Positions 23,596-33,439 of a DNA stretch of 64,000 nucleotides are shown piece by piece. The stretch's first letter is position 1, and every line of letters begins with the position of its first letter. This DNA is from Strobilurus pachycystidiatus (lineage: Eukaryota > Basidiomycota > Agaricomycetes > Agaricales > Physalacriaceae). Position numbers and translations under genes: made by a program. Below the pieces are notes generated by a model. The model saw nothing but the letters and a program-made list of their open reading frames with translations. It ran no database searches and was not told where the DNA came from. The stretch spans positions 310,001 to 374,000 of the forward strand of contig JAHLMK010000007.1 of the NCBI GenBank assembly GCA_019915135.1, written 5' to 3'.

Positions 23596-25596
23596 TTAGG
23601 TCATCATCGCATTTCGATCCTCGATCAGGTGTAACATGAATGTAAGAGAGCGTCCCCACTTCACTGCTCGAGGCCACCAGACCTCGAACGGAAGAGGTAC
23701 AGCTAGTGTTTTACCGCCTCGCATCTTGATAGACTCTGTAGCACTGTACTGTCCATCCTCACATTCATTCTCCAGAAGACTGAAGCCCGGCGGAACAATG
23801 TACTCCGCCTCGTCATCGTTGATCATATCCAATAATAGATGTTCCACATCTGGTGAGTCAAATGGTGAAGCTTTTGGGGGTGGCTCCACCGGTCCGTGGC
23901 GCACATTCTCTGCTTGGTTAGCATGTAGATCGTGAATAAGATTCGGCTGCTGCTCTTCTCCGTCTTCATAGTCTGCCTCTCCAGTGGCACCGGCTCCACT
24001 ACCATCTCTGTCCAGTGGGGGACCATCCGCCCCGTAGTACTGTTGAAGGACATCGGGATGGATATCGTCAAAGTCCGAGATATACTCGCCATGGTTGAGA
24101 CGACCCATTAGCTCCATGTCCTGGTAGTTCATTAGTTCGAAACTGGATGAGAGGTATGAAGAACTTACTCGAGGAGTCTGATCGTGACCTAGACCAGAGA
24201 CGGGATGGTGGTTCCACATCGCAATAAAGGCATCACAATCGGTATTGATACTCTTGAGAAAGAGCTCGTGCAGAAGCCAGAGATGGACTGGCTGAGAAGG
24301 GTCCAGGAAATGCAAACGCTCAAGCCGCGTAAAGAATGCTCGCCAGGTTCGCACAAAATCGCAACCAACGTCAACCCAGAGGCGCTCAATTTTGGTGTTA
24401 TTAGTGGAGCTAGTAATCGGTCAGTACGAGACAATTAGATAGCAAGAGACAGCTACTCACCTTCCCCAGATGATAGAGCCTCGATTAGGGCCTCGCAGAA
24501 TGATCATACAGACTGCAACTTGTGTATTCTCCGACCCACGATCACCTCGAAGGCGAGAAGGAACACCGTGAGCGTCAGCTGCGTCAAAGAACAGCCCAAG
24601 GACGGTTTCTGCGCGATTGTTATCGTGGGCTCACATGCCTGTAACCTGAATAAAGAATAGTCAGTCCAGTCGAGTGAAGAGAGTGCGCGCAAAGCAACTG
24701 ACCAAACGGCTGTACCCATCAATTATCCCATGAACCACAATACCCCATCGAATGAGTTTATGATGTCCGTCAAGATGCCATAGTGCATGTGGTCGACGTA
24801 CTCGATATTCACGTCGATCAATGGTTTGGTGGTTTCGAAGGATCTGGCCAAGCCCGTCTATCTCACGGACCAGAAGACGGAGACGTTCCTTCTGTATTGG
24901 AAGCCCTTTGGCCTTGAGATATCCAGTGAGGAAGCGTAGGCCGGAGCGAGGTTTACGTTGTTTGTATGCTCGGATGAGACACTTCAGAGTCTCATCGGTG
25001 ATAGTCGAGAACCGAACCTGGCGATACAGACCCATCTCCTTGATTTTGCGACGGACAGTGTTCCTGTGAAGGAAAAGGTCCTTTGCTAGCGATGCAATCT
25101 TGATTTTTCGCGTTGGAGAGGTCGCATTCCGAAGCCAAGTTCGATCGATTTGAACTTTGGGTCGACCACGATGACCTTGGTAGATAACAGAAGCTGGTTG
25201 AACCCGTCTGACACGTGTACCTTCACTAGAGAGACCATATTGAACTGTGGGTATAGGGCAGATGATAAGAACATACACTGCCTGCGCTTGCGCAGATGCT
25301 GTGTTGAGATCCTTGATAAGAATGATGATATATTCGGCACACTTGAGGTTCCAGTCTCTGTAGCCCTCCATCTCTGCATCCATAGCTTCCATCATGGGGA
25401 TTATGCACATGAGCAGGCGTTGGGAGATGATATTGAGACGCAGTGGATCGCTCTCCTCGAGTCGAAGAAGGGCAGAGCCGTGATTGTACGCAGTGGAAAC
25501 ATGTCGGTAGGCATCCTCTACGTTGGCAGACCAGGAGGCCATACTTCCAGGTGATGGTGGCAGGTCCGGGAAGGTACGCGGCCTCGCCATGTCCAT
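23596..25596 (-). pseudogene. DDE integrase-core (rve-like) transposase gene with in-frame TGA
   Basis: ATG 25596, several exons, stop at 23596. An HTH-like region (KIASLAKDLFLHRNTVRRKI) precedes the integrase core. The catalytic triad is visible: Asp in HALWHLDGHHKL, Asp in SRLRGDRGSENTQV, Glu in TNNTKIERLWVDVG. The last lies after an intron with GTGAGT..ACTAG. Between HGIIDGYSRL and the second Asp, an intron of about 57 nt (GTCAGT..TTCAG) leads into VTGM, then TGA (24633..24631), then AHDNNRAETVLGLF. No alternative acceptor avoids the stop in frame. Relatives normally have a residue such as Arg here, so CGA to TGA is a likely origin. The protein would insert or transpose DNA; as read it is truncated before the second Asp. 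Confidence 0.7.
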
Positions 25597-25694
25597 GGCG
25601 AGGCCAAAGGATGAGCGTTAATGAAAAGAAGCGGTGCGGAGATAGCGGCCATATACACCTTGTCCTTTTACCTTTTGATCACGGCAGGCGCTAC

Positions 25695-26966
25695 ATGTCC
25701 CAACCTCCCTCGCCCGTGCCGCCTGGAGAGCCTCCTTTAATCTTTCTTACAAACAAAGAGTTTGCATACGATGATGCTAACATCTGGATTGCTGTAAGTC
25801 ATGTCAGTCGTCTAGGTCAAGGTTACCCTGCTCATATCCCGGAGCTATACAGGCTCAATCGTCCATGACTGATGAGACACAGTATACCCGCTATGGTGTC
25901 TGGAGAGGTATTCTCAAGACCAGAAGCCAGTTCTTCTACGATGCACTCGCCTTTGAACACACCAATACCGATGGCTCCAAGTCCAAGCTGGGGGAAAACG
26001 AGTCATGCCCATTCCTGCTACCACCCATGATCTACGCGTCTGACTTTGAGTGCGCGTTACGGATGTGGTGTCTCGGGTTCGTTGTTTATTCCTCGAACAT
26101 TAATTAGAGCTTTCTCTAATTTTGTCATACAGCGTCAGGTCTGAGGACGAGGAAACGCCTCACTTCTGGATCTCGATACTGAAAATCAGTGTTCCTTTAC
26201 TGGCCGATGGAAGTGTAGAGACAGCCATCAAGTACCTTGAGCGCTTTGACTCCACCATCTTTCATCCCGCTCTGAAGTTAGACACAGCTCGTCACTGCGA
26301 GCAGACCAAGTGGCTGGCTCCAGCTTGGCTCGAACTTCTTCGCATGGCCTTTGACAAAATCAGTCCAGCACAGGCTGAACTCATGGGTCTTGAGGTATTC
26401 TATCTCTTGATGCAAACGAAAAGTATGTTGTTTGTATTGTACTTGATTCATGCCTTTACTAATGCCACTATCTGTAGATGAACTGCTTATGTTCCGTGCT
26501 GGTATCGCATACAACAAACCTCCTTTTGTTAATGGAGGCTCGCACTGTGACGGAGTCAAATGTCGTGAGAGCTGGGAGTGGCAGTGGTGGAATGGACTGG
26601 CCAAGATGCTTCTGCATCCCAAAGCGCCAACATCAGTTCCTGTTATTCTCAATCAACTGTCCGCACACGATCTTACTATCCCCGGGACCTGCAACGATTG
26701 CCTTGCTGCTACAGTTGGCAAGCTTGCCTCAAGTGAAGCCATTCGAGCAAGGGAAGGTGAAATTATCAGACAATCACTCGCCACTTTGACCCAGATGTGT
26801 ACTGGTCGCAGTCCTGTGAGGTGAGCGCGACTGGATATCCCGATTACTCTGCATTTGCTAACTCACTGTCATTTCCAGACCTAGTCCTCGTGCGCTTGGA
26901 GGTATGAGATTCCAGACTGCCTCACAACAGCCGAGCCCGTCAGTCGAGGCATCCTCGAACCCGTAA
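25695..26966 (+). CDS. BTB/POZ-type protein, five exons, 337 aa
   Basis: Joined as 25695..25793, 25883..26076, 26133..26422, 26478..26820 and 26879..26966; all phases agree and total 338 codons with stop. Residues ~15-65 resemble a BTB core (DDANIWIAV.., TRYGVWRGILKTRSQFFYD). The C-terminal half matches the mushroom BTB family tail: LAPAWLELLRMAFD, then GVKCRESWEWQWWNGLAKMLLHP. The first intron (89 nt) is longer than the local norm. It is head-to-head with the integrase gene, 98 bp between start codons, so a shared promoter is likely. It differs from the two BTB genes at 0.4-2.7 kb and is a separate subfamily. Function is inferred from the domain only. Confidence 0.75.
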
Positions 26967-27029
26967 ACAAGTACAACATGCAATAGTTAGATATATAAAT
27001 ACTAGAATAGAGATAAGCGCTCTACTGAA

Positions 27030-28261
27030 TTATGCCACTCTCCGGGAACGCTTCGTCAATATCAATTCTGAGGATGACCCCTGTGATGGTCGCTTGCCCA
27101 AGACTACATTCGTCAAGTCTTCCATGACCTCAATCCGTCTAGAGCTACGAGTACGAGGAGAATGACCCCGATCTGCCGCTGTCACTATGAGCGACCCATT
27201 AGGTGACGGCGATGAACGGTCGATTGTGTTCTCGTTGTCGTTGTCGTTGTCGTTATTGTTGTCGTCGTCCATATCAGGGATAGTGACATTGGACGGCAAG
27301 TAGAGGCTAGTAATTTGATGTTGAACGGCTGCGTCCCGTGCCTTGATGCGCTCCTTTTCGCCTGCCATGTATGCAAGTTGCTTGACTGTTGGTACTTTCC
27401 GCGGTCGGCCTTTGGTACCTGGTGCTCGCTAGCAAATGGTCAGTAGTAGATCTATAAGAGAAGGGAAGACATACCTTCAATTTGGGCTTTTGACCGGGCT
27501 TTCCTTTGGCCTCTTCGAGAGCCTGTACCGCCTTGATCTTATTTGACTTTGTGACCGTGAAATTAGCTGGGCCCAGAGTGCTCTTATAGCCATCAAGTCA
27601 ATGATCCTTTGCACCCCTCTAGCAGACAATTAGTTAGGGACGACGGTTGTAGCGGAGATCAGACCTCTGGACCAGTGACCCACGACTCATTGGGAATCTT
27701 CGCTCGAATGACGGTATACGCCTTCAAAGGAGCGTCACGGTACCAGACAGGGAGAGAGATCCATAATTTGCTTGGATCGGTGATGAGAACACCATCTGGG
27801 ACATGGTATGGTTCGCCTATACAAGGATGAGCAGATTGAAAGATAAGAAGAGTGACGGAGGTACCGATAGTATGATTGGGATCTAGCAAGCCCTGGCGCG
27901 TAAGACGGTTATAAAATTGGACGCTGACGTCGACAACCGCCTTGCGAAAGACACGGATGTAGCCAGAACTGTACTTCGCATCAACTGCGGCCTGGAACGC
28001 CAAGGGATTGAGTGAGTTGTTGCGGCAACAACACATCTTCTTGAATTCCGGCGTTCCAAAACGGTCCATAAAGGTTGACAACTGGGTCTTGAAGTGTTGA
28101 TAGAGATCCTCGTCTTCGCAGATGAGACGCACAGGCATTCCAGGGAAGATCTGAGCTTCGTGTAAAGCGTTGTTGATCAGGTGCCGGCCAAAAGAGGAGA
28201 AGTACCGGGCGTCAGCTTCGGAGGAGGTTGCGGTCGCTGCCTTAGTACTTGAAGAGCTCAT
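27030..28261 (-). pseudogene. Hypothetical protein gene with one in-frame TGA
   Basis: Starts at ATG 28261 (MSSSSTKAATATSS). Introns: GTACCT..TATAG, then GTCTGA..TGCTAG (46 nt, with a CTAAC branch), then GTATGT..TGCTAG. After the second intron the frame reads RGAKDH, TGA (27600..27598), LDGYKSTLGPAN and then stays open to the stop at 27030. A single nonsense codon thus interrupts an otherwise coherent model. The family is not recognised. Visible parts: FRKAVVDVSVQFYN in the first exon, a GRPRKVP AT-hook-like motif, an Asn/Asp repeat from a GTTGTC microsatellite, and a basic C-terminus. Its neighbours are the integrase and BTB genes upstream and an LTR element downstream. Confidence 0.5.
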
Positions 28262-28439
28262 CACAGAGAGTATACTTCCCTTTGCCTTGCGTTGAAGAAT
28301 AGACGCCCTCCATATATCGAGATTGGCTAGCGCTGTCACTACGCGAAAGAATTGCACTCAAAAAGCATTATTGGCAAACCACAAAATGATATTCAACGAA
28401 AAACTACACAGAGACAATTACGTAATATTCCTTATTAGG

Positions 28440-29030
28440 GCATGAACACCATGACTCAACCACAGAACGCGCCGGAACATTCCGGAACATGTCGGAACAC
28501 TCCGGAAAAGGCAAGAAAGGACCATTGAGTCAGTATGAGTCAGTATCAGTCAATTATAGTCATAGATCTATTTATAGAATATAGTCAGTAGTACTATATA
28601 AGGGAGCTGAATCAGACCAAAAGGACGTCAGCTACCCCAATACACAGCTTAGCTCTCAAACTCAGAACGCATTCTCATAAGCCTAAAGACAAGATAATAT
28701 CATTATCAAGTTAATTACAGCTTCCTCGCACACGCTTCTAATCGAAGAACAAGAATTCAAGCAAGTCAAGCAAGTCAATCAAGTCAAGCAAGTCAATCAA
28801 GTCAAGCAAGTTCCGCAAGCCAAGCAAGTCAAGTTATACAAGTCAAGCAAGTTATCGTATTAAGGTGTTTAGAAGACTACAACGGTAGTCAGGCTAGCCC
28901 TTCAAGCAAGTCAAGTCAAGAATCGTACAAACATCACAAGTCATCTAAAGCTATCTCGATAGCTCTCTACCACCGAACTCAACTGTTACCCAGGATCTGT
29001 TCGAAACACTTCCGTACCGTGACATTAATT
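28440..29030 (+). repeat. Probable 5' LTR of a Ty3/gypsy-type element
   Basis: Starts with three or four CGGAACAT-type ten-base repeats (28472-28505), contains a TATATAAGG box at 28595-28603 and a long series of CAAGTCAAGCAAGT repeats at about 28755-28930, and ends just before a primer-binding-like site. No second copy of this sequence was found in the window, so LTR boundaries are inferred. Confidence 0.5.
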
Positions 29031-29047
29031 TGGAGCCCACCGCGAGG
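29031..29047 (+). promoter_or_regulatory. Putative retroelement primer-binding site
   Basis: TGGAGCCCACCGCGAGG starts with TGG, as expected for pairing with a tRNA 3' CCA, and sits between the LTR-like leader and the Gag start. The tRNA partner was not determined. Confidence 0.4.
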
Positions 29048-29080
29048 GGGTAAATCACCCTTTTGCACCACAAACTTTGT

Positions 29081-32000
29081 ATGCAACAAAGTACCTCAGA
29101 CTTTCCATCTGCAGTAGAGTCACCAGAATCATCAGTAGCAACTTCACCGGAAGAACGCTATCAACCACCCATTGATCCAGCTGAGTTACAAGAACAAATA
29201 TCAGCCTTGAATAATTTGCACAGTGCATTTTATTCCACACAAACCCAATCAAACTCCGGACACACTAGTTCCTCATCAGAAACTTCATTGTCTAACACCA
29301 ATTCACATTCACCAGCCGAAAATATGGCACTACCACTTCGAACCCCAGCCGACATCCCAATGGGAAATACACGCGACGCAATCAAGACCTTTAAAGGCCA
29401 ACCCCGCGATCTCAAGCCCTTTTTCAAAAGACTTGAGCGTCTATTCCAACGATATGCAGTCAACACCAACCGAGAAAAAGTCGAAACCATGATTGAATAC
29501 ATGGCACCCAAGGTGGTGAAATTCTTGGAAGGATGCAGTCACTATCGAACTCCCAATTATAATTTGTTAAAAGATGATATTCTGGAATTTTATGATGTTG
29601 ATAAAATTAACAATTATTATCAGCCTAAGCATCTTAAAAAATTAACAAGTAGTTGGAGACACAGAACAGTTCATCGACTAGATCAATGGAAAAAATACCG
29701 TCGTGAATTTGTCACTATAGCAGGTTGGCTACAAGGTCAGGGCAAACTAACCGACGAAGACTATAATGCATACTTCTGGCATGGCATTCATAAGAGGCTA
29801 AGAAGAGATATCGAAAAAATTCATATCTCTCGAGACCCCGCGGCAGATCTGTCTCAGGCTTTCGCACATGAAACAGTAAATCAGATTGCCAGAACCATCC
29901 TAGAACGCAATAGGTTCGAATACAATCTAGCAGACACTGACTCTGATACCGATTCAGACAGTCTAGAAACAGCCACCGAATCAGAAGAAGACAACAGCGA
30001 CTCAGACTCGGACGTCTCAAGTCGAGAAAAACGACATAAAAGTAAACGACGACTGCAATTGGCTTTGAAAGAAAAGAAAAGAATAAACTTACAAGCCAAT
30101 CCAAGTGAAAGTAAGAAAACTGAAGTCGTTAAAGAACCAGAAGAATTGGATGACATTATACATCGTCTAGGAAAACTATCTATTGACGACCCACAATACG
30201 CCATTCATTATTCTTCCTTGTATTATCAAGCATTGCAGCTTAACCCAGAAGCAGCACGAATCTTAGCCATGCCACCAACAACACCTAGTATGACCAGGCC
30301 CCAAGGAACATCAGGATACTATATGCCAAAAATGCAACCCGGTTATAGACCTGCACCTAACCAGAATACAGCTCAATACGCACCACAGTATACGTCTCCA
30401 AGCAATAATGTACAATATACGCCACAAAGTGCGCCACAAATTACGCCACAAAGAGCGCCACAGCCCATGGCACGGAACACTACATGTTACGGATGTAATG
30501 ATCCAAATCACACCATACGTGACTGTCCCATCATCCGGGAAATGATAACCAAGAACCAAGTAGCCCAAAAACCTGATGGAAGGGTAGTCATGGCAGACGG
30601 AGGACCCATAATGCGGTATAGCAATGAAAACATGGCACAGGCGGCCCTTCGACAGATAGCAAGCCAAAGTAGCCAACAGCAGGGCGCTACCACCTCGTTT
30701 ATCGAAGAAATACCCACAAGCCACTATGGAACAAATTATATTGAGCTCGCTAGTTCCGAAAGCAACGAAAGCCAAATATTTCTAGGAACAGATAATGCCG
30801 CCTCCACTACACAGGAAAAGACAGAAATAGAAATCAGTTCGGAAGAAGAAGAATATCCGTCATATTGGGTAAGCAACAAAGGAAACACATATAACGCAGA
30901 CAGACCTAAACGAGTCGTAACTCGAAGTGCCAGAGCACGAGCAATGGAAGACCAGTTCAAACCTCCAAGTTCATCAACTAGTCGAAAGGTAAAACCCGAC
31001 TCAAATATCAAATCATCAGCCAATACAAAGAATACTGATGATAAACCAGTTATAATCCCTAACCCAAAGCAGTTTCCCGAACCAATACCAGTCGACGTAC
31101 GTCTGCCGGTCAGAATGGAACACAAAGATTATGCCCCTATGGAAATAGAACCAAAAGCAAACATTAGAGCATCGGAAGGTAGAACAGACAAGAAAATCGA
31201 GGAACAGCCTAAACGAGTCAAAGGTATAAAACGAGAATCAGAAATCAGCAAAATGACAGACAAAGCTGATTTAATGAAGATCATTCTGAATACTGACATA
31301 ACTCTGAAAATGTTTGAACTTCTAGGTGCATCTCAAGATATTAGCGAAGCCTTAGCGGAACTCCTAAAGAAAAGAAATCATCGCATAGACTCACCTGTGT
31401 GCGATAACCAAAACATGGAAATTCCGGTATTACTACAAGTGGAAGAAGTGTTTGATAGAGGAGTATTGATCACTATACCCCTTACGGCTAATGGAGTAAG
31501 CGTTAATGCGATTGTTGACACCGGATCACAACTCAATATTATTAAACGATCCGCAGCGGAAAATCTGGGACTAATAATTGACGATTCCGTTGTCACCACA
31601 ATGCGCGACGCGAGTGGAAATAATACCCAAATGCGCGGTTTTATTCGCGAAGCCGAGCTTTCCCAAGGAGCCGGACAAGTAAAAACCAAGGCTAATCTGT
31701 TTGTAGGACTAGAGTCGTTTCCTTTTGAACTGTTGCTAGGACGGCCCTGGCAACGGGGAAATTTAATATGCATAGACGAGCGAAGCGAGGGCACGTACCT
31801 ATTATACAAAGACTCTCAAGACCCGACAGGTACGCGCCGACACGTATTCCGTGCGCTCGGAGTTCCTAAGCCGCCCGAATACAGATTAATGCGAATCCAC
31901 TCGGAAGAAGAAGTCACAAGCGGGTTACACGATCTAGCCGAAGGCACATACGCAATATATGTGCCGACGGACATCGAAGATGACTCTGACAGGGAGTCAG

Positions 32001-32110
32001 CTAAGATGACTGCCTTCAAGTCATATGCACGACTCAGATCGAATAAGAACGAACTCACCGGATCTGCCGAAGGAAACGTCAGCCAAGCGAGTCCTAGCTG
32101 TAAAATATAG
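29081..32110 (+). CDS. Retrotransposon Gag-protease polyprotein, 1009 aa
   Basis: An uninterrupted A-rich frame from ATG 29081 to TAG 32110, with codon use unlike neighbouring host genes. A Gag-type helical region (LKPFFKRLERLFQRY, KYRREFVTIAGWLQGQGKL) spans about residues 110-270. Next are an acidic/basic linker, Gln/Pro repeats, and a CCHC zinc knuckle CYGCNDPNHTIRDC near residue 473. An aspartic protease has its active-site DTGS in VNAIVDTGSQLNIIK near residue 815 and FELLLGRPWQ after it. Gag packages RNA and the protease cleaves the polyprotein. Reverse transcriptase, RNase H and integrase would be expected next in Ty3/gypsy elements but are absent: unrelated sequence begins at about 32107. 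The intact frame suggests recent truncation or retained use. Confidence 0.85.
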   Translation: MQQSTSDFPSAVESPESSVATSPEERYQPPIDPAELQEQISALNNLHSAFYSTQTQSNSGHTSSSSETSLSNTNSHSPAENMALPLRTPADIPMGNTRDAIKTFKGQPRDLKPFFKRLERLFQRYAVNTNREKVETMIEYMAPKVVKFLEGCSHYRTPNYNLLKDDILEFYDVDKINNYYQPKHLKKLTSSWRHRTVHRLDQWKKYRREFVTIAGWLQGQGKLTDEDYNAYFWHGIHKRLRRDIEKIHISRDPAADLSQAFAHETVNQIARTILERNRFEYNLADTDSDTDSDSLETATESEEDNSDSDSDVSSREKRHKSKRRLQLALKEKKRINLQANPSESKKTEVVKEPEELDDIIHRLGKLSIDDPQYAIHYSSLYYQALQLNPEAARILAMPPTTPSMTRPQGTSGYYMPKMQPGYRPAPNQNTAQYAPQYTSPSNNVQYTPQSAPQITPQRAPQPMARNTTCYGCNDPNHTIRDCPIIREMITKNQVAQKPDGRVVMADGGPIMRYSNENMAQAALRQIASQSSQQQGATTSFIEEIPTSHYGTNYIELASSESNESQIFLGTDNAASTTQEKTEIEISSEEEEYPSYWVSNKGNTYNADRPKRVVTRSARARAMEDQFKPPSSSTSRKVKPDSNIKSSANTKNTDDKPVIIPNPKQFPEPIPVDVRLPVRMEHKDYAPMEIEPKANIRASEGRTDKKIEEQPKRVKGIKRESEISKMTDKADLMKIILNTDITLKMFELLGASQDISEALAELLKKRNHRIDSPVCDNQNMEIPVLLQVEEVFDRGVLITIPLTANGVSVNAIVDTGSQLNIIKRSAAENLGLIIDDSVVTTMRDASGNNTQMRGFIREAELSQGAGQVKTKANLFVGLESFPFELLLGRPWQRGNLICIDERSEGTYLLYKDSQDPTGTRRHVFRALGVPKPPEYRLMRIHSEEEVTSGLHDLAEGTYAIYVPTDIEDDSDRESAKMTAFKSYARLRSNKNELTGSAEGNVSQASPSCKI

Positions 32111-32230
32111 CCTAGCAGTCCTTGAGCTAGCTAGGATAATAGGATTGCAATGGGTATAGCTACAGCTAGAGACCTAGCTAGGTTTACCATGCCCCTCAGG
32201 GTTCTGCTAGGCCTATGGGGGATGGGGTAT

Positions 32231-32355
32231 CCTAATCGGGATGTGCGCGCCATAGGGTGTGTCTGCCACTCCCAATACGGTTGGCGGCGCTGCAGGGTTG
32301 CTTGTCCTTCCCAATATGGATGGCTGCCGCCTCTTATCCAGCCATCCCGATTAGG
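32231..32355. repeat. Inverted repeat, 13-nt arms
   Basis: CCTAATCGGGATG at 32231-32243 is matched by its reverse complement at 32343-32355. Between them are two similar units containing TCCCAATA(C/T)GG. It could be a small non-autonomous element end or a hairpin. Confidence 0.6.
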
Positions 32356-32810
32356 CTCTGGGAAATATCGTCGTATAATCATGCCGGATTCTCGGCACGC
32401 TCTTGTTTCCTACCCCCCAGCTTCGCGCTTATATCCGCCTTTATCCGTCCACTGGTATTTGCGCGCTCCGCCCGCTGCCGCGCTTGTATATCCGGTACGT
32501 CCTCATACATTCTCCCTATCGCACTGCTGACGGGTCTGTATTGCCAGAAAGAGAAAGCAGCACGGATTCTTGGCGCCTATATACCTGCACACCCGGTTTT
32601 GCGCCACACTGGGTATTTTAGGTGCGTACCGCGTTCATTTTTCATTGGTATTGATGATCAGAACCTCGTAGACGAGTCTCCCACCCATCTAGTTGTGCCA
32701 ATTTGTCTGCCTCCCAGAACCCGCTCACCCTGCGCCCATTCGTCCACCCCCCCGCCGCCGTTTCTATTCCAGCCGCCGTTTATATTCATTCGTGCCGCCA
32801 CTTCGTTCCA

Positions 32811-33366
32811 ATGTCTGAGAATTACTCCGCGCGTCTTGCCGACTCTCCCGCCATCCCCGACGGTGATTACCTGGACCGTCGCGCCTCCATATTCCCCACT
32901 CGCCGTGCTCATATCCTGGACCAAGCCCTCCTTGCGATTGTAGCTGCCGGTCAAATTTTCAATTCTCATTCTTACTGCAGTACCTAATTGTTTTCCTTGT
33001 CCATCCAACCCACAGCGCCACACAGCTACCTCATCATGTCTTATGACCCGGCCTGCACTCATGCTCGAGCTCGGAAGGGACGTGCCTCCCCTGCGAACCT
33101 TACGGTCGATACCGCCAATGCCTGATACAAGGGAGGGCACGTCCTCCCTTTATTATCATTCCAAAGTTATCTTACCTCAGTCCGCTTTCGTTCGCGAAAA
33201 TCCTAAGTCCACGTATATGATGTCATTCCATCGGACACTCGCACTTTGTATTCCACTTCGTCGTTTCTCAACCCAATACATCATTCTTTTCTCAATTTCA
33301 ATGTGCTCATTTCAGATCAACCAACGACTGCAGTCCGATTCAAGCACACACTGCAGTCCGATTTAA
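32811..33366 (+). CDS. Possible small two-exon gene
   Basis: ATG 32811 opens MSENYSARLADSP and stays open for 43 codons to a GT donor at 32940. A plausible acceptor (CCCACAG) near 33015 leads into a frame that stays open to 33366. A TATATTC lies upstream of the ATG. There is no recognised motif and the second exon composition is unremarkable, so this may be chance. Confidence 0.25.
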
Positions 33367-33430
33367 GCAAGCACACAGCGAGTATGTAATGATGAACACG
33401 TAATGGCGAGTATGTAATAATGAACACGCA
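33325..33430. repeat. Short tandem duplications
   Basis: Two copies of CTGCAGTCCGATT(C/T)AAGCA lie about 26 nt apart. They are followed by two copies of GCGAGTATGTAAT(G/A)ATGAACACG. Confidence 0.7.
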
Positions 33431-33439
33431 AGGGCTAGG

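Larger units (their letters stand above)
32107..33439. other. Gene-poor region with inverted and tandem repeats
   Basis: It follows the Gag gene abruptly. It contains the TAGCTACAGCTAG motif (32157-32169), an inverted repeat (32231-32243 / 32343-32355), a possible small gene (32811 onward), a second inverted repeat (33078-33090 / 33131-33144) and short tandem duplications (33325-33430). Confidence 0.5.

Noticed and set aside
23098..23634. 178-codon plus-strand frame
   Set aside because: Opposite the Cys-rich first exon of the minus-strand gene; hydrophobic only because it is antisense to Lys/Asp-rich coding.
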